Shown: in pieces, positions 1 to 11,058 of the stretch | Layout: each line of letters opens with the position of its first letter | Numbering within the stretch: the first letter of the stretch is position 1 | Assembly: GCF_003363775.1 (NCBI RefSeq) | Contig: NZ_CP031376.1 | Coordinates: 372,001-436,000, forward strand | Direction of reading: 5' to 3' | Source: Spiroplasma alleghenense | GTDB taxonomy: Bacteria > Bacillota_I > Bacilli_A > Mycoplasmatales > Mycoplasmataceae | DNA: 64,000 bases | Program-made: the position numbers and the translations under genes | Notes under the pieces: generated by a model | Told to the model about the DNA's origin: nothing | Database searches by the model: none | The model's input: the letters and a program-made list of their open reading frames with translations, nothing else

Positions 1-1944
1 GAGTGATTACCATTATTCATTAAGGAACTAAATAAATTAGACCCAGAACACGAATGAGTTTTGAGTGATTATGATATGTTTTGTGAAGATATTAAAAAGG
101 GAACAAAAGATTTACCTAAAAATCAAATTCAAGGAGAATTGAAACATGGGCAATACTCTAGAACCCATAGAACAATAGCATCTTCAAGATATGATATTAA
201 ATTACTTTCTAAGAAAGTTGAGTACCAACTTTATAATGAGGCTGAGCCAATGGGGCTGATTTACAAAAAATTTACCGGCAAATATCCAGCAAGAATTTTT
301 GAAAAAGCCAACAAATTATTATTGGAATGTCATGCTCATGATAGTTTAGGTGGTAGTTGTACAGACGAAACCAATAGAGAAATAATTATTAGGCTAAAGC
401 AAGCGCAATCAATGTTAGAATCTCAAACCGTACTAATTAAAAGAAGAATTACTGAATTTTTAAACTTGCAAAAAAATGATTTAATTATTTTTAATACAAT
501 GCCCTTTAAACAAAAAGTAAAAGTTTTAATGCCTGTTGTATCAAGAAATAAAAAATTCTTAATTAAAAAGGATAATAGTAATATTGATTTTAAAATAATT
601 AGTCAAAAATTTTATAACCGAGACCAATTTATAATTGAAAATGAAACTCATTATAAATTTAATAATGGCGAGGAAAAAGGATTTTATGTTACAGAAGTAG
701 AATTTTTCACTCATGAAATAGATGGATTATTTTATGATGTCTTTAAAATTGAAGATGATGAAATAAACTTAACCGGTAAAGAGATTTTTAATAAAGTTTT
801 AGCAAATAAATTAAAAGTAAAGGACATCGAAATTGAATTGCTAAAAAATGGTGATATCTCTATGATTCAAGATGGTAAAAATTCTATTATTTCATTAGAA
901 GCGATGTTTGATGCGGGTGATACATATGACTACTCACCATCTAAAATTAATGGTGGAAAAATAAATAAATTAGTTTCATTTGAAAGCGCTGTTGTAAAAG
1001 ATAATAAAGAAATTTTGATTGAACAAAAATGAAAAGTAAATGAAAGCTTAGAATCAAAAGTTATGGTAGAACAAAAAATACTATGAAAAATATTTATTAA
1101 TTCTGACAACGTTGATATAAAAATAAACTTACTAAATAAAGCGAAGGATATTCGTTGAAGAATTCTTTGAGATACCAAAACCAAAAATCAATACTCTTAT
1201 GCTGACCAATCAGGTTCTTTAATTAAAAGACCCGTAGTTGATGAATTGAATTCAAATCGTTGAGAAAAAGATAAATGAAAAGATAATCCCGTGTGTATTG
1301 AGACTTGTGAGTCACTTGTTTATCTAAATCCGGAAAATAAAACAAAATATGCTATTTTTACAATTGGAAATAACGAGTTTGAAATTATAAATAAAGATTT
1401 TTCTACAATTGCAGTTACTTTATTTAGAGGAGTTTCTTTAATTGGACGCAGGGGCCTTGCTTACAGACCGGGAAGAGCTAGCGGTATTAATGATTATCCT
1501 TATGCAACTCCCGAAAGTAATTTGCAAGAAGAAATGGAGTTCAATTTAAACTTTAGAATTTCTGATAAAGAGAATTTACCTATATTGTCAAAAATGCATT
1601 TCTTGCCCACTTCAAGTTTCCAAAAACAAAGTATTTCTGTTTACTTATTTAAAGGTCAAACATTCTGAATGTCAAAAGTAGAGCAGTTAAAAGAGAAACC
1701 TATTCCTACAAATATTTTTGCATGAGACCAAAATTTCTTTGTAGCCTGTTCTAAAGAAGGGTATAATCAAAATGATTATGTATTTAGACTATATAATCCG
1801 TCTGAAAAAGAAATTAAATTAAATTTATTGGATTCTAAATCAAAAATTTTAGAAGCGAACTCTCTTGAGCGAAAAGAAACTGATTTGATAAAAACTATCC
1901 TTGCCAATAAATTTAAAACAATTATTAAAAAAGGAGAAAAATAA
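1..1944 (+). CDS. Alpha-mannosidase, GH38 family (3' part; start outside window)
   Basis: Glycoside hydrolase family 38 protein, probably cytoplasmic and acting on a phosphorylated mannoside brought in by the adjoining PTS (substrate is inference). The window holds the last 647 codons. Visible: a HDSLGG segment near residue 113 of the visible part, matching the conserved His-Asp region of MngB-type enzymes, and RRGLAYRPGRASGIN in the C-terminal beta domain, also typical of mannosylglycerate-hydrolase-like members. The frame is open across many TGA codons read as Trp (for example 1030, 1078, 1156, 1261, 1666) and ends with TAA at 1942. The catalytic nucleophile region lies upstream and cannot be checked. 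The next gene starts directly after the stop, so hydrolase, transporter and regulator are probably one operon. Confidence 0.88.
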
Positions 1945-3954
1945 ATGTCAGAAAAAAATATTTTTCAAAGCCAGTATTTGGAAACAGATGTTGAAGTAAG
2001 TGGCGTTGAAGACTTGCTTGAAAAAATTGCTGAAATTTGTTTAAAAAATAATATTTGCGAAGATAAAACAGAGCTAATAAAAAAAATTAAGGAAAGAGAA
2101 GAATTAACATCAACTGGTTTTGAAAATGGTATAGCAATACCTCATACCAGATTTAAAGATATTAAAAAAAGTGCTGTTCTTTTTATAAGACTAAAAAAAG
2201 GTATTGATTGAAAAGCTATGGATGGAAATGTTTCAGATAAATTCTTTTGTATTTTAGTTCCAGAAAACGAAAATGTTGGAGATGAACATTTAAAGATTTT
2301 AGGCATTCTAGCTAACAAATTACTTGATGATAAATTTATTAATATTTTATCAACTGAGAAAAATAAGAATAATCTTTTTAAAACTATAAACAATATTTTT
2401 AATGATGAAGACAAAAAGGAAACACCCAAGGTTGTTGAATCAACAAACAGTAAAAAAGACTTTTATGTAGCAGTTTCTGCTTGTACATTCGGATTAGCTC
2501 ACACTTATTTGGCTGAGCAAAAATTAATAAAATTTGCTAAAGAAAATGATTTTGAAATAAAAGTTGAAACTCATGGTGCTCGTGGAGATCAAAACATAAT
2601 TACTGAAGAAGATTTGAAAAAGGCAAAAGGTGTTTTGATAGCAGTAGACAAAAACTTAGATTTAAAGCATATTAAACATGAAAATATTTATCGTACCAGA
2701 ACAATTGATGCAATCAAAAATACTGATAAATGTTTTGAAATTTTAAAAGGAAATATCAAGATAAATAAAACTAAAGCGTCGATAGATAATTTCTTCAAAC
2801 TAAAGCTTCACCAAAGCGCTTCGTTTGCTGCTGGAAAAACATACAATATAATCAGACTATTCGCACTAATTATCGCGATTATGGTGTTTGCATATAAAAT
2901 AAATGATGAAAGTAAATTTCTCATTGATTCGCTTAATTTACTGAAGTATTTGGCCATTCCTGGAATACCACTTATTGCAGCCTTTCTAACATTTAGCTTC
3001 ACGAAGTCTGAAGGGACTGCTAGTGCAGTTGGGGGATCTTTATTCGCAATAACAGTTTATAAAAATATTAATTATTTTAATAATGATTTAATTAAACCGA
3101 TTGCATCAATAGGAATAATGGGTGCAATAATTATTACATTATTTGCAGTGCTATATCACCTATACATTTATAAATTAAACTCAAAGATTTTTGCAAAAAA
3201 TCGTAAGTTAAACGGTGGATTTAAATGATTTCTTCAAATTATGTTAGTTATGCTTGTTTTAGTAATAGTTTTTTACAGTTTTGATTCAATTTCATTTGCT
3301 AATAATTTCTTGTTTGAACACATTATAAAATTGGATAATGATCATTGATGATTTAGAACTATTATGGCAACTATGTTTTTTGCCCTAATGGTAACCGATA
3401 TGGGAGGCCCATTAAATAAATGAGCAATAACTTTCTCTGCTTTATTTTTCATTGATTCGTTTGCTATTAGTCCATTAAATCCATGAATGACTCCTTTAAC
3501 AGCTCAAGTAATAGCGATTTCTACTCCAGGAATAGCAATTTGAGTAAGGGGATTGATATTGAAAAATAAATTAACAAGCAAAGAACTGGAATTATCAAAA
3601 ACCGCTGGTAAACAGGGATTTAACGGAATTTCTGAAGGGGCTTTATGAACACTTGAAAAATACAAGTGAAAAGCATATCTTTCAAATTACATTTTAGCTC
3701 TCTATTGTGGATTTATAATTGGAATATTTCACATCCAAACATTTGGTGGCTACAATAATATTTTAGGAGTATTTTTCGGATTTTCAACCGATAATTTCTT
3801 ACAATTATGCGGCTTTGACCTACCTTCATTCAATATAGGATTTTTAATTCTAACCTTATCTTCTCCGATTTTTGGAGGTATAATAAGTACGTTAGCATTA
3901 AGAAATAGTAATGAGAATAAGGTAAAAAATGAAAAAAGAATTCAAAAAATTTAA
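1945..3954 (+). CDS. PTS system fructose/mannitol-type EIIABC
   Basis: Fused phosphotransferase permease of 669 aa that imports and phosphorylates a sugar. Domains in order: EIIA (about 1-145) with the phospho-accepting His67 in GIAIPHT; EIIB (about 172-270) with Cys180 in VSACTFGLAHTYLA; EIIC (about 290-655) with many membrane segments and the conserved MGGPLNKWA stretch. TGA codons at 2212 and 3226 are Trp. Start ATG follows AAGGAGAAAA. The 3' end overlaps the next gene by 26 nt. Odd point: the EIIC segment ISEGALWTLEKYKW departs from the usual GITEGAIPFA motif found in the paralogue at 6719, so substrate or efficiency may differ. The neighbouring GH38 gene suggests a mannoside substrate; this is inference. 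Confidence 0.92.
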
Positions 3955-4855
3955 TTTAGAAAATTTAAGCAATAAACAGGTTGATTTTTATAATTTCGTA
4001 ATAAATAATTTAGATGATATTTTAGAACTATCAATTAAAGAAATTTCAGAAAAGTATGGATGTGGGATTAGTTTCATCTATACTTTTTTGGCAAGTTTAA
4101 ATGTTCATGGCTGAAAAACATTTATTTTCCTTTTAGGAATACAACGTGGAATTAACAATGCTGTCAAAATAAATAAAGCCTTTAATAAAGAGGAAAATTT
4201 AAAAAATAAAATTACAAATTTAGTTTTTAATAACAATAAAATAACCGATTTTGAAAACAAATTAATTTTGGATGAACAATATCTAAAATTAGATAAAATG
4301 TGCGACGATATAATTAATGCCAAGAAAATAATAGGCTTTGGTCAAGGTCATGGATTATTAGCAGTGAATGATTTATTTGGCATGTTTTCAAAATTAGAAC
4401 TAAAATGTACCCAACTTATTAAAAATAAGAGTAATTTCAAACAAATAATTGAAGAAATAGAGGATGAGGATTTATTTATTTTTTACTCATTTAAAGGAGT
4501 TTCGGAATTTACGATAACTTTATTTAATTTGATAAAAGAAACTAAACCTAATGTTAAAACTTACCTAGTAACTTCAAATTATAATTGCAAGGTTCCTGAA
4601 CTTTCAAATAGAACAATCTTTATACATAATAATTTAATGGAAATAGAAATAAAAGGGGAGATTATTTTGGCAAGTCCACTAAGGTCATTCATTATTTTTA
4701 ACGATTTCCTAAAGACTCTACTATATTATAAAAACAAGAAAGAATTTTCAAATTTAAAATTATTGATTACAGAACTTAATTCATGAAAAGATAATAATAA
4801 TGATTATTATCGCTCTGAAAAAAATGTCCTTAAAAAAGACGAAAAAAAATCTTAA
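3929..4855 (+). CDS. RpiR/MurR-family transcriptional regulator (SIS domain)
   Basis: Protein of 308 aa. The N-terminal region (about 1-75) contains SIKEISEKYGCGISFIYTFL, a helix-turn-helix of the RpiR type. The C-terminal part (about 115-290) has the alternating strands of a sugar-phosphate-binding SIS domain (for example IIGFGQGHGLLAV and TYLVTSNYNCKVPELSNRTIFI). TGA at 4112 and 4784 encode Trp; the true stop is TAA at 4853. The start overlaps the end of the PTS gene, so it is the third gene of the mannosidase/PTS operon and probably senses the phosphosugar made there (inference). It is closely similar in layout to the regulator at 4975, suggesting duplication. Confidence 0.88.
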
Positions 4856-4883
4856 AAAAGCAAAGCAACAGCTTTGCTTTTTT
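4854..4883 (+). terminator. Rho-independent terminator after the mannosidase/PTS/RpiR operon
   Basis: Perfect 7-bp stem GCAAAGC (4860-4866) / GCTTTGC (4871-4877) with an AACA loop, flanked by A and T runs that extend the pairing and supply the U tract. Confidence 0.9.
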
Positions 4884-4930
4884 AAATTTTGATAATAATA
4901 TTCCAAATCAACTAGAAAACCTTTATTTTT

Positions 4931-4959
4931 TTGACAAAGTAGTACAATGAATTTGTCAA
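4931..4959. promoter_or_regulatory. Palindromic operator centred on the -10 box of the second RpiR gene
   Basis: Perfect inverted repeat TTGACAAA (4931-4938) and TTTGTCAA (4952-4959) separated by 13 nt. The spacer holds TACAAT (4943-4948), a good -10 hexamer, so a bound dimer would cover the promoter. The RBS AAGGAG follows at 4961. Placement suggests autorepression by the RpiR protein encoded just downstream; which protein binds is inference. Confidence 0.6.
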
Positions 4960-4974
4960 TAAGGAGTTGATTTA

Positions 4975-5826
4975 ATGAAGTTAAACCTGGAAAAATTGAA
5001 TGATAAGCAAAGAGATTTTTGAGATTTTTATAACCAAAATTTTGATGAGTTTAAAACAATGTCAATTAAAGAAATTAGTAAGATTTATGGCTGTGGAATT
5101 AGTTTTATCTATAACTTTTTTAATAGTCTTGGAATTAAAGGAATAAAGGAATTGATTATGAGCATTAGCTTTGAGCAGGGCCAAATAAATTCTAATAGAA
5201 TTTTTAATCAAGAACTACAATTAGAGGATCGAATTTTTGAAACTATTAACCAGTCAAATTTGAGAAATAATAATCTTTTAAAGGAAAATAAGAAAATAAT
5301 TGATGATTTAGTCAATGATATTATTCGTACTAAACGTCGCTTTTGCTTGGGCTTTGGCTATTCGAAATTGGCGGCTCTAGATTTTATTGGTCCTTTTAAT
5401 CATATTGATAACTCTTTTGTTTTGGTCAATGATGAGGACTACGAAAAATCTAAGCTAATTCAAAAAATAAATAACGAAGATATTTTAATAGTTTTTTCAA
5501 TGCGAGGCAAAAATAAACAACTATTAAAATATCTAAGATATTTACGAAAAAACGCTTCAGAGCTTTGCATTTATTTGGTTACTTCAAAGCTGAACTGCCT
5601 AGCGGCTCAATTCACCGATAAAGTTATTTTGATTGATAATATTATGAAGAGATCGGATATCTATACTAATGAGATTTTTTATTCACCACTTCAGACATTT
5701 TTATTTTTTAATACAGTAGTTAAAAATATTTTGTACCAAAAAATTAAAACCACAGCCAACAGTCAACAAAATTTTGTAAATGAGCAGTTAAGTTGGATAT
5801 ATGAAAAAAATGATATTGACAATTAG
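4975..5826 (+). CDS. RpiR/MurR-family transcriptional regulator (SIS domain), second copy
   Basis: Protein of 283 aa. The N-terminal RpiR helix-turn-helix is seen in SIKEISKIYGCGISFIYNFF (residues 29-48), almost the same motif as in the regulator at 3929. The C-terminal SIS domain includes FCLGFGYSKLAALDF and IYLVTSKLNCLAAQFTDKVI. Start ATG at 4975 is chosen because AAGGAG lies 8 nt upstream and the first residues align with the paralogue; TGA at 5020 is Trp. The stop codon sits inside the promoter of the following lipoprotein/PTS operon, which it probably controls (inference from position). Confidence 0.88.
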
Positions 5827-5867
5827 GAATTAAATTCCATAAAATGCGTTAATACTATTTTTTTGTC
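5816..5867 (+). promoter_or_regulatory. Promoter with palindromes ahead of the lipoprotein-PTS operon
   Basis: A consensus -35 TTGACA (5816-5821), 18-nt spacer and -10 TAAAAT (5840-5845). The spacer carries the perfect 13-bp palindrome GGAATTAAATTCC (5826-5838). In addition TTGACA (5816) and TTTGTC (5862-5867) are inverted half-sites of the same type as in the operator at 4931, again roughly centred on the -10 box but with wider spacing. The -35 overlaps the last codons of the RpiR gene. Confidence 0.55.
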
Positions 5868-5904
5868 TAATATTGGTATATTTTCTATTTAGGAGGGAAT
5901 TAAA

Positions 5905-6705
5905 ATGAAAAAATTATTACTATTACTTGCTTCGAGTGCTATAGTAACCACCAGTGCAACTACGGTTGTTAGTTGTTCGTGAAAAACTCCACCGATTAGT
6001 TTTGAAGAAATTTCGCAAGTTATGAAATGAGTGGAACAACAAGTTGTTGAAAACCCCCAGTCTGATACCGGGGTTGGAACTTTAAAATCTGATTCAGAAT
6101 TTGATGAATCAATTTTTACAATGAATTATCAGAAGAAAACAGAGAATAATTCAACAAATATTGATTTAAGAAAAAAATGAAATGATTCTGTTGTAAATCC
6201 AGTTAACTCAACGATGGTTGACTATATTCACAGCGGCAAAAGCATTACCACTGGAGAAGATGATGTAAAAATGCAAACCGAAGAAATGAAGGCTTTAACA
6301 GCTAAAATTCAGACCTACCATTTTACAACTCGAGTTTCGGATGTTTTTGTTGAAAATGCTCAATTAGAAACTTCAGAGAGTTATTGGTTAAGCGATAAAT
6401 ATCAAAACCCGGTAACAACTTTTAAAAGAACCGTTGATGAAGATATAAATCCTATTGCAGGCAATCAACCGATTGACAAAGCGGCTAATGATTTATTGAC
6501 AGAAAAAGGAGTCGAAAAAGAGTCGGGACATTGAGATAAAAATTTCTTAATTTTTGATGATAACGATATTTTTAATCTTTCTCGATCATTGCGACCTGAT
6601 TACTATATAGTTAGATTTAATGTCTCTTTTGGAATTAACAGTAAGAAAACAGAACACCGTGATAAAAAAGTTTGTTTTTATTTGGATGTTAAATTCAATG
6701 CTTAG
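5905..6705 (+). CDS. Lipoprotein of unknown function upstream of a PTS operon
   Basis: Protein of 266 aa with a mollicute lipoprotein signal: MKK, a hydrophobic stretch and the lipobox VVSC with the acylated Cys at residue 24. The mature part is mostly polar with no family I recognise. Trp codons are TGA (for example right after the lipobox) and TGG. A strong RBS (AGGAGGG) precedes ATG 5905. It is followed after 13 nt by PTS EIIBC with a strong Shine-Dalgarno, so it is probably co-expressed and exposed on the outer face of the membrane. A role in substrate capture or surface attachment is possible but not shown. Confidence 0.82.
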
Positions 6706-6718
6706 AAGGAGGTAAAAA

Positions 6719-8728
6719 ATGGAAAAACAAATTGAAACTGAAGTTGAAGTTGTCGAAAAACAAGCTAGCCTAAAAAATATTGTTGCTGTAACAGCGTGTG
6801 CTGCTGGAATTGCTCACACTTATATGGCAGCTGATGCTTTAACAAAAGAAGCAAAAAGTCGTAATTTAAATATTAAAGTCGAAACCCAAGGCACTATTGG
6901 AGCTGAAAATGTTTTAACTGATATTGAAATTGCTAATGCTGATTTAGTAATAATTGCAGCTGATGTAAAAATTGATTTATCACGTTTCAATGGTAAAAAA
7001 ATTTTTCAAACTGGAGTAAATCCACCAATTAAAAATCCAGGTAAGTTGATTGATGATGCTTGGGAAAAAGGGGTGGAATATGGAAAAAAAGGGACCAAAG
7101 CTGGGTTTGTAACCTTTGGTAAAACTAAGCGCAAAGGGGTTCTTGCCCACCTAATGACAGGAATTTCTTGGATGTTGCCATTAACAATAGCTTCAGGACT
7201 ATTAATGGCTATTGCCAATTTATCAGCATTTCAAACCGAGTATGTTGATAACCAAGGGTGATACACTGAAAACTGAGTATTAGGAACTCGAGTATTTCCC
7301 CAATTCCTGATGGATGTAGGAAGTTTAGGATTCAAATTAATGATGCCTATATTTGCTGGTTTTGTGGCATACTCCATTGCCGATCGACCTGGTTTGGCAC
7401 CGGCTTTAGTGGGTGGTTGAATTATCAATGATAACAAAATGTTAGGAGTAACCGTACAGGTTTCAGAAAATTCAGCTATCGAACCAGGAGCTGGATTTAT
7501 TGGGGCAATTGTTGTGGGATTGTTAACTGGATATTTTGTCCAATTACTAAAATTAATTCGCTTCCCTAAATTTATTCAACCAATTGTGCCGATAATGATT
7601 ATTCCAATTATCTCAACAATTGCGATAGCATCGTTAGTAAAATTTGGAATTGGGGTTCCAATTGCTGGATTGGTTTTAGCAATGTTTGAAGGGTTAGAAA
7701 ATCTTAACAACCAATTTGCTGGCACCGGGATCATTATCGCCTTGATTTTGTCGATGATGATTGCCTTTGACCTTGGTGGTCCGTTTAATAAAACAGCACT
7801 TGTATTTGGAACTGTTATATTTTATCAAACCCTAGCAGAGGCGTTAGCTAAAGGAGGGACTTTCTGAGATGCTAACTTTGTTCCTGGAACTGCTACCCAG
7901 GCAGCAATTTCAGTCCCTCCATTAGGAATGTGGCTATCAACAGTTATGTTTAAAGATCGCTTTACCAAAAATGAACGAATCATGGGTACCGCAGCTTTAG
8001 GAAGTGGGGCTATGGGGATTACTGAAGGTGCAATTCCGTTTGCCGCTGCTGATCCTTTTAGAGTAATTTTTGCCAATGTTGTTGGAGCTTCGGTAGCAGG
8101 GGTTGGAGTTACATTATTTAACGTAAAATTTGCCGCTGGACTAGGTTCTCCATTGGGGGCGTTTTTAGGTTATATTCGTATGGATAATGCTCCTTTTTAC
8201 CCAATGGCTTGAATACTGCCAATATTCTTAGGGATTTTTATTACAGCTTTACTGACAGGATTAATGAAGAAAAAAATTACTGGTGAGGAATATGAAATGT
8301 ATCTACAAGATCGTAATGAAACTCGCTTGAAACGTAAAAATCGTCGTAAAAATTTTAAACTTTTATTCACTGAGCCAAAATACGCCTTTAAAAAATTTGG
8401 AGCTTCTCAAAAAATATGATGAAAAAATTTTGGTAAAAATTCAAAAGAGTACTGAGCTTGAATTGGAAATGGAATTAAAGACTACTTTGTACAATGGGGT
8501 CAAGACTTTGCCAGTTTAGGCGCCAAAATTAAAAAGACTTTTACTAAAAAAACCGCTGAACAAAAAGAGTTTTTAACTTTACAAAAAACTCAGCATAAAG
8601 AACAGTTGGCTTTAAATAAAGTTCGCCAAAAAGAAGAAAAAGAAAAAGAACGTCAACAAGATTTACAAGATCGCGAAGAAAGACGAGCTTTAGCTAGACA
8701 GAAAAAGGAAGATAAAAAAGGAGTTTAG
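6719..8728 (+). CDS. PTS system fructose-type EIIBC
   Basis: Protein of 669 aa. EIIB is about residues 17-120 with the phospho-Cys27 in VTACAAGIAHTYMAADAL. EIIC (about 140-510) has the hallmark FDLGGPFNKTA and GITEGAIPFAAADP motifs of the fructose family. A charged K/E/R-rich coiled-coil tail (about 560-669) ends the protein, longer than is usual for EIIBC. The upstream RBS GGAGG is perfect. TGA codons at 7259 and 8210, among others, are Trp, mixed with several TGG. It needs an EIIA partner, supplied by the gene that starts 1 nt after its stop. Confidence 0.92.
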
Positions 8729-8729
8729 A

Positions 8730-9188
8730 ATGAACAAAGAAATATTTGATATTGACCAAATTTATATTGATATAGAAGTTAAAAACAAAAAAGAGGCTTT
8801 TAAATTTATTGCTCAAGCATTTGTTGATTCAAAAACATCAAGTGATTTAAAAGTTTGCTACAAAGGATTGTTAGATCGAGAAAAAGAAGGATCTACTGGA
8901 TTCAACGAGGGGATTGCGATTCCTCATGCTAAAATTAAAGAAATAACACATCCCAAGGTTTTTGTTATCAAATTTAAGCAAGGGGTTGAGTGAAAATCTA
9001 TTGACGGCTCAAAAGTTAATTTAGCTATTGCTTTAGCAATTCCTGCCGATAAAGTTGAAAGTGATCATTTAAAAATACTAAGCAGCATTGCTAGAAAATT
9101 GATCGATGATGATTTTAGAAATAAACTAAATAGTTCCAAAACTAAGGAAGAATTTTTCACCATTGTAAATAAGGTAGAAATTATTTAA
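8730..9188 (+). CDS. PTS system fructose-type EIIA
   Basis: Stand-alone EIIA of 152 aa with the phospho-accepting His66 in STGFNEGIAIPHAKIKE. It accepts phosphate from HPr and passes it to EIIB Cys27 of the gene upstream. TGA at 8991 is Trp; the stop is TAA at 9186. The start lies 1 nt past the EIIBC stop with GGAG in the end of that gene, so translation is probably coupled. It is closest to the EIIA domain fused in the EIIABC protein at 1945. Confidence 0.93.
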
Positions 9189-9189
9189 A

Positions 9190-9227
9190 AATTTAAAAAT
9201 GTTCGCACAAGCGAACATTTTTAAATT
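9190..9227. terminator. Bidirectional terminator between PTS EIIA and pepA
   Basis: Near-perfect 17-bp inverted repeat with GC core TGTTCGC (9200-9206) / GCGAACA (9211-9217), ACAA loop, and A/T flanks that give a U tract on both strands. It separates convergent genes. Confidence 0.88.
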
Positions 9228-9238
9228 ATAATAAAATC

Positions 9239-10588
9239 TTACTTATTTAATAATTCAAACATATTTTTTAGCATGATACCATTACCTCTAGTTGGGGTGT
9301 GTCCTGTTGCAGCAACATCCAAGTGAATCAAAGGTATTCCTTCGCTAAATTCAGCCAAAAAAGCTGCAGCATTACTGCTTCCTCCATCAGGAACTGGTGC
9401 CATATTTGTTAAGTCGGCAACTGCGCTACTTCGCATATATTTATAATTTTGACTGTGAATTGGCAATCTTCAAATTTCTTCATGACCCTTTAAAGCTGCA
9501 GCTTCAAACTCTTGGTAAAATTTATCGTCAGTTGCAAATGCACCAGTCATATAAGTACCCAAGCAAAAACGTATCGCCCCAGTTAAAGTAGCAACATCAA
9601 TAATTCTTTGAGCTTTTAAATCTCTAATAGCATAACTAATTGCATCCCCAAGTACTAATCGACCTTCAGCGTCGGTATTAAGAATTTCTACAGTTTTACC
9701 ACTATAGCTAGTAACCACGGTTTCCACCAAGGTTCCCTTACCTCCGATTCGGTTTTCGGTTAAAACAGCAACGGCAACAACGTTAGCTTTAGCTTTAGCT
9801 TTAGCTAAACCAAGAACTGTAGAACAAGTGACCGCAGCTCCGGTCATATCAAATTTCATTCCCTTCATACTAGCTGAGGGTTTTAGTGAGTAACCACCTG
9901 AATCAAAAGTGATTCCCTTACCAACTAAAGCGGTTTTTTCTAATTTATTGTCACTGCAGTATTCAACAATTACCACACGCGGCTCTTCATAACTTGCAGC
10001 ATTCACAGCCAATAGCATTCCCATTTTTAGTTTTTCTATTGCTTTTTTATCCAAAATAGTTACTTTAACACCACTGATTTCTCCAGCCTTTTTTGAAATC
10101 ACTTGAGCAAAATAATCTGGTGTACAAATATTTGGCGGTGTATCTTGAAGATCGCGAGCAAAATTAACAAATTCCATTTTTATTTTTAGATTTTCAAAAT
10201 ATTTTTGAAAATCCTTTTTTGTTACCATATTAAAATTATTTTCTTTAAAAGTTTTATTTGTTTTTAAAGAGTAGGCTTGATGATTTTTTCAAAGTAAAGC
10301 TTCACCGATTGCGTCAAAAATGACAGTCTCTTCTTTAAAAATGTCTATAAATTCATCGACCACAACATCAAAGTCAAATTTAAAGTCATCAATCACCTTT
10401 TTAATTGCCTCATTTAGCTCAAGATAAAGATTTTTCTTCATTTCCATTCCCACAACAAGATAAATAGTGTTTTCCTCAGAAATAATTGAAGCCTTTCCTG
10501 CGATTGGGACAATGCAGTTATTTTTAATATCTTTAATTAATATTGGTTTTAGGATTAAATCCTGATTTTTTTTATTTAATGTAATCAT
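9239..10588 (-). CDS. pepA: Leucyl aminopeptidase (M17 cytosol aminopeptidase)
   Basis: Cytoplasmic dinuclear metal aminopeptidase of 449 aa that removes N-terminal residues from peptides. The M17 signature NTDAEGRL is intact, and the metal/active-site block VGKGITFDSGGYSLKPS and GMKFDMTGAA are present. The C-terminus PTRGNGIMLKNM is typical. Start ATG at 10588 is chosen over an upstream TTG because GGAGG lies 5 nt ahead of it. In-frame TGA (on the minus strand at 10291 and 9469) are Trp. The N-terminal domain (about 1-150) is weakly conserved, as usual. It is transcribed alone, convergent with the PTS operon. Confidence 0.93.
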
Positions 10589-10604
10589 AGTTACCTCCAA
10601 ATTA

Positions 10605-10634
10605 ATTATATTATTATTTTTTCGATTATTTCAA
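10605..10634 (-). promoter_or_regulatory. Promoter of pepA
   Basis: On the minus strand: -35 TTGAAA (10634-10629), 18-nt spacer, -10 TATAAT (10610-10605). The predicted leader is only about 10 nt, just enough for the GGAGG ribosome site. Confidence 0.6.
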
Positions 10635-10716
10635 CTATTAAAAATTATTTATGTTAAAATTTTGTTTCAGAACGATGTGAAGCATTTAGATTATTTATTC
10701 AAAGGGAGACGCTCAA

Positions 10717-11013
10717 ATGAAAAATAAATTAATGTTATTAAACCACAATAAGTATGATTATATTTTTATAATGGGTAAAAACGAATCACCGATTTGATAT
10801 TTTAGATCTATTGAAAAACAAATAAGCAAAGCCAATGCGAAAGTAATTTTTGATTTAAATTCTCAAAGTGAGAAATTTAGTGAAAGATTTTGTGTTTGTG
10901 ATATCAAAAATAGTTTTTTTGATATTAATACATTTTCAAAAATTAGTGAAGTTTCAAATGATTTGATAGAGGCAATTTCTTCAGTATATGATAAAAAAAG
11001 TCGTGTTAAATAA
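10717..11013 (+). CDS. Small hypothetical protein (98 aa)
   Basis: An ORF of 98 codons starting at ATG 10717 with the RBS AAAGGGAG. One TGA (Trp27) hides it under the standard code. The protein is mixed: a beta-like start (YDYIFIMGKNESPIWYF), a middle with two Cys in FCVCDIK, and a basic end. No signal peptide, membrane segment or family that I recognise. It sits between divergent pepA and oligoendopeptidase F, with a -10-like TAAAAT at 10655-10660. Cytoplasmic location is inferred from composition. Confidence 0.7.
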
Positions 11014-11058
11014 GTATCTAAGTTTCCAAGGTGCTATAATCTTTTAAAGGGAGATTTT

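Noticed and set aside
1-1944. Pseudogene: the mannosidase seems broken into several ORFs
   Set aside because: All interruptions are TGA, which is Trp here; the frame is open to TAA at 1942.
9786-9810. Short repeat in pepA (Ala-Lys repeat) as a phase-variable tract
   Set aside because: Only about four copies of a 6-nt unit, and changes would stay in frame; not persuasive as a switch.
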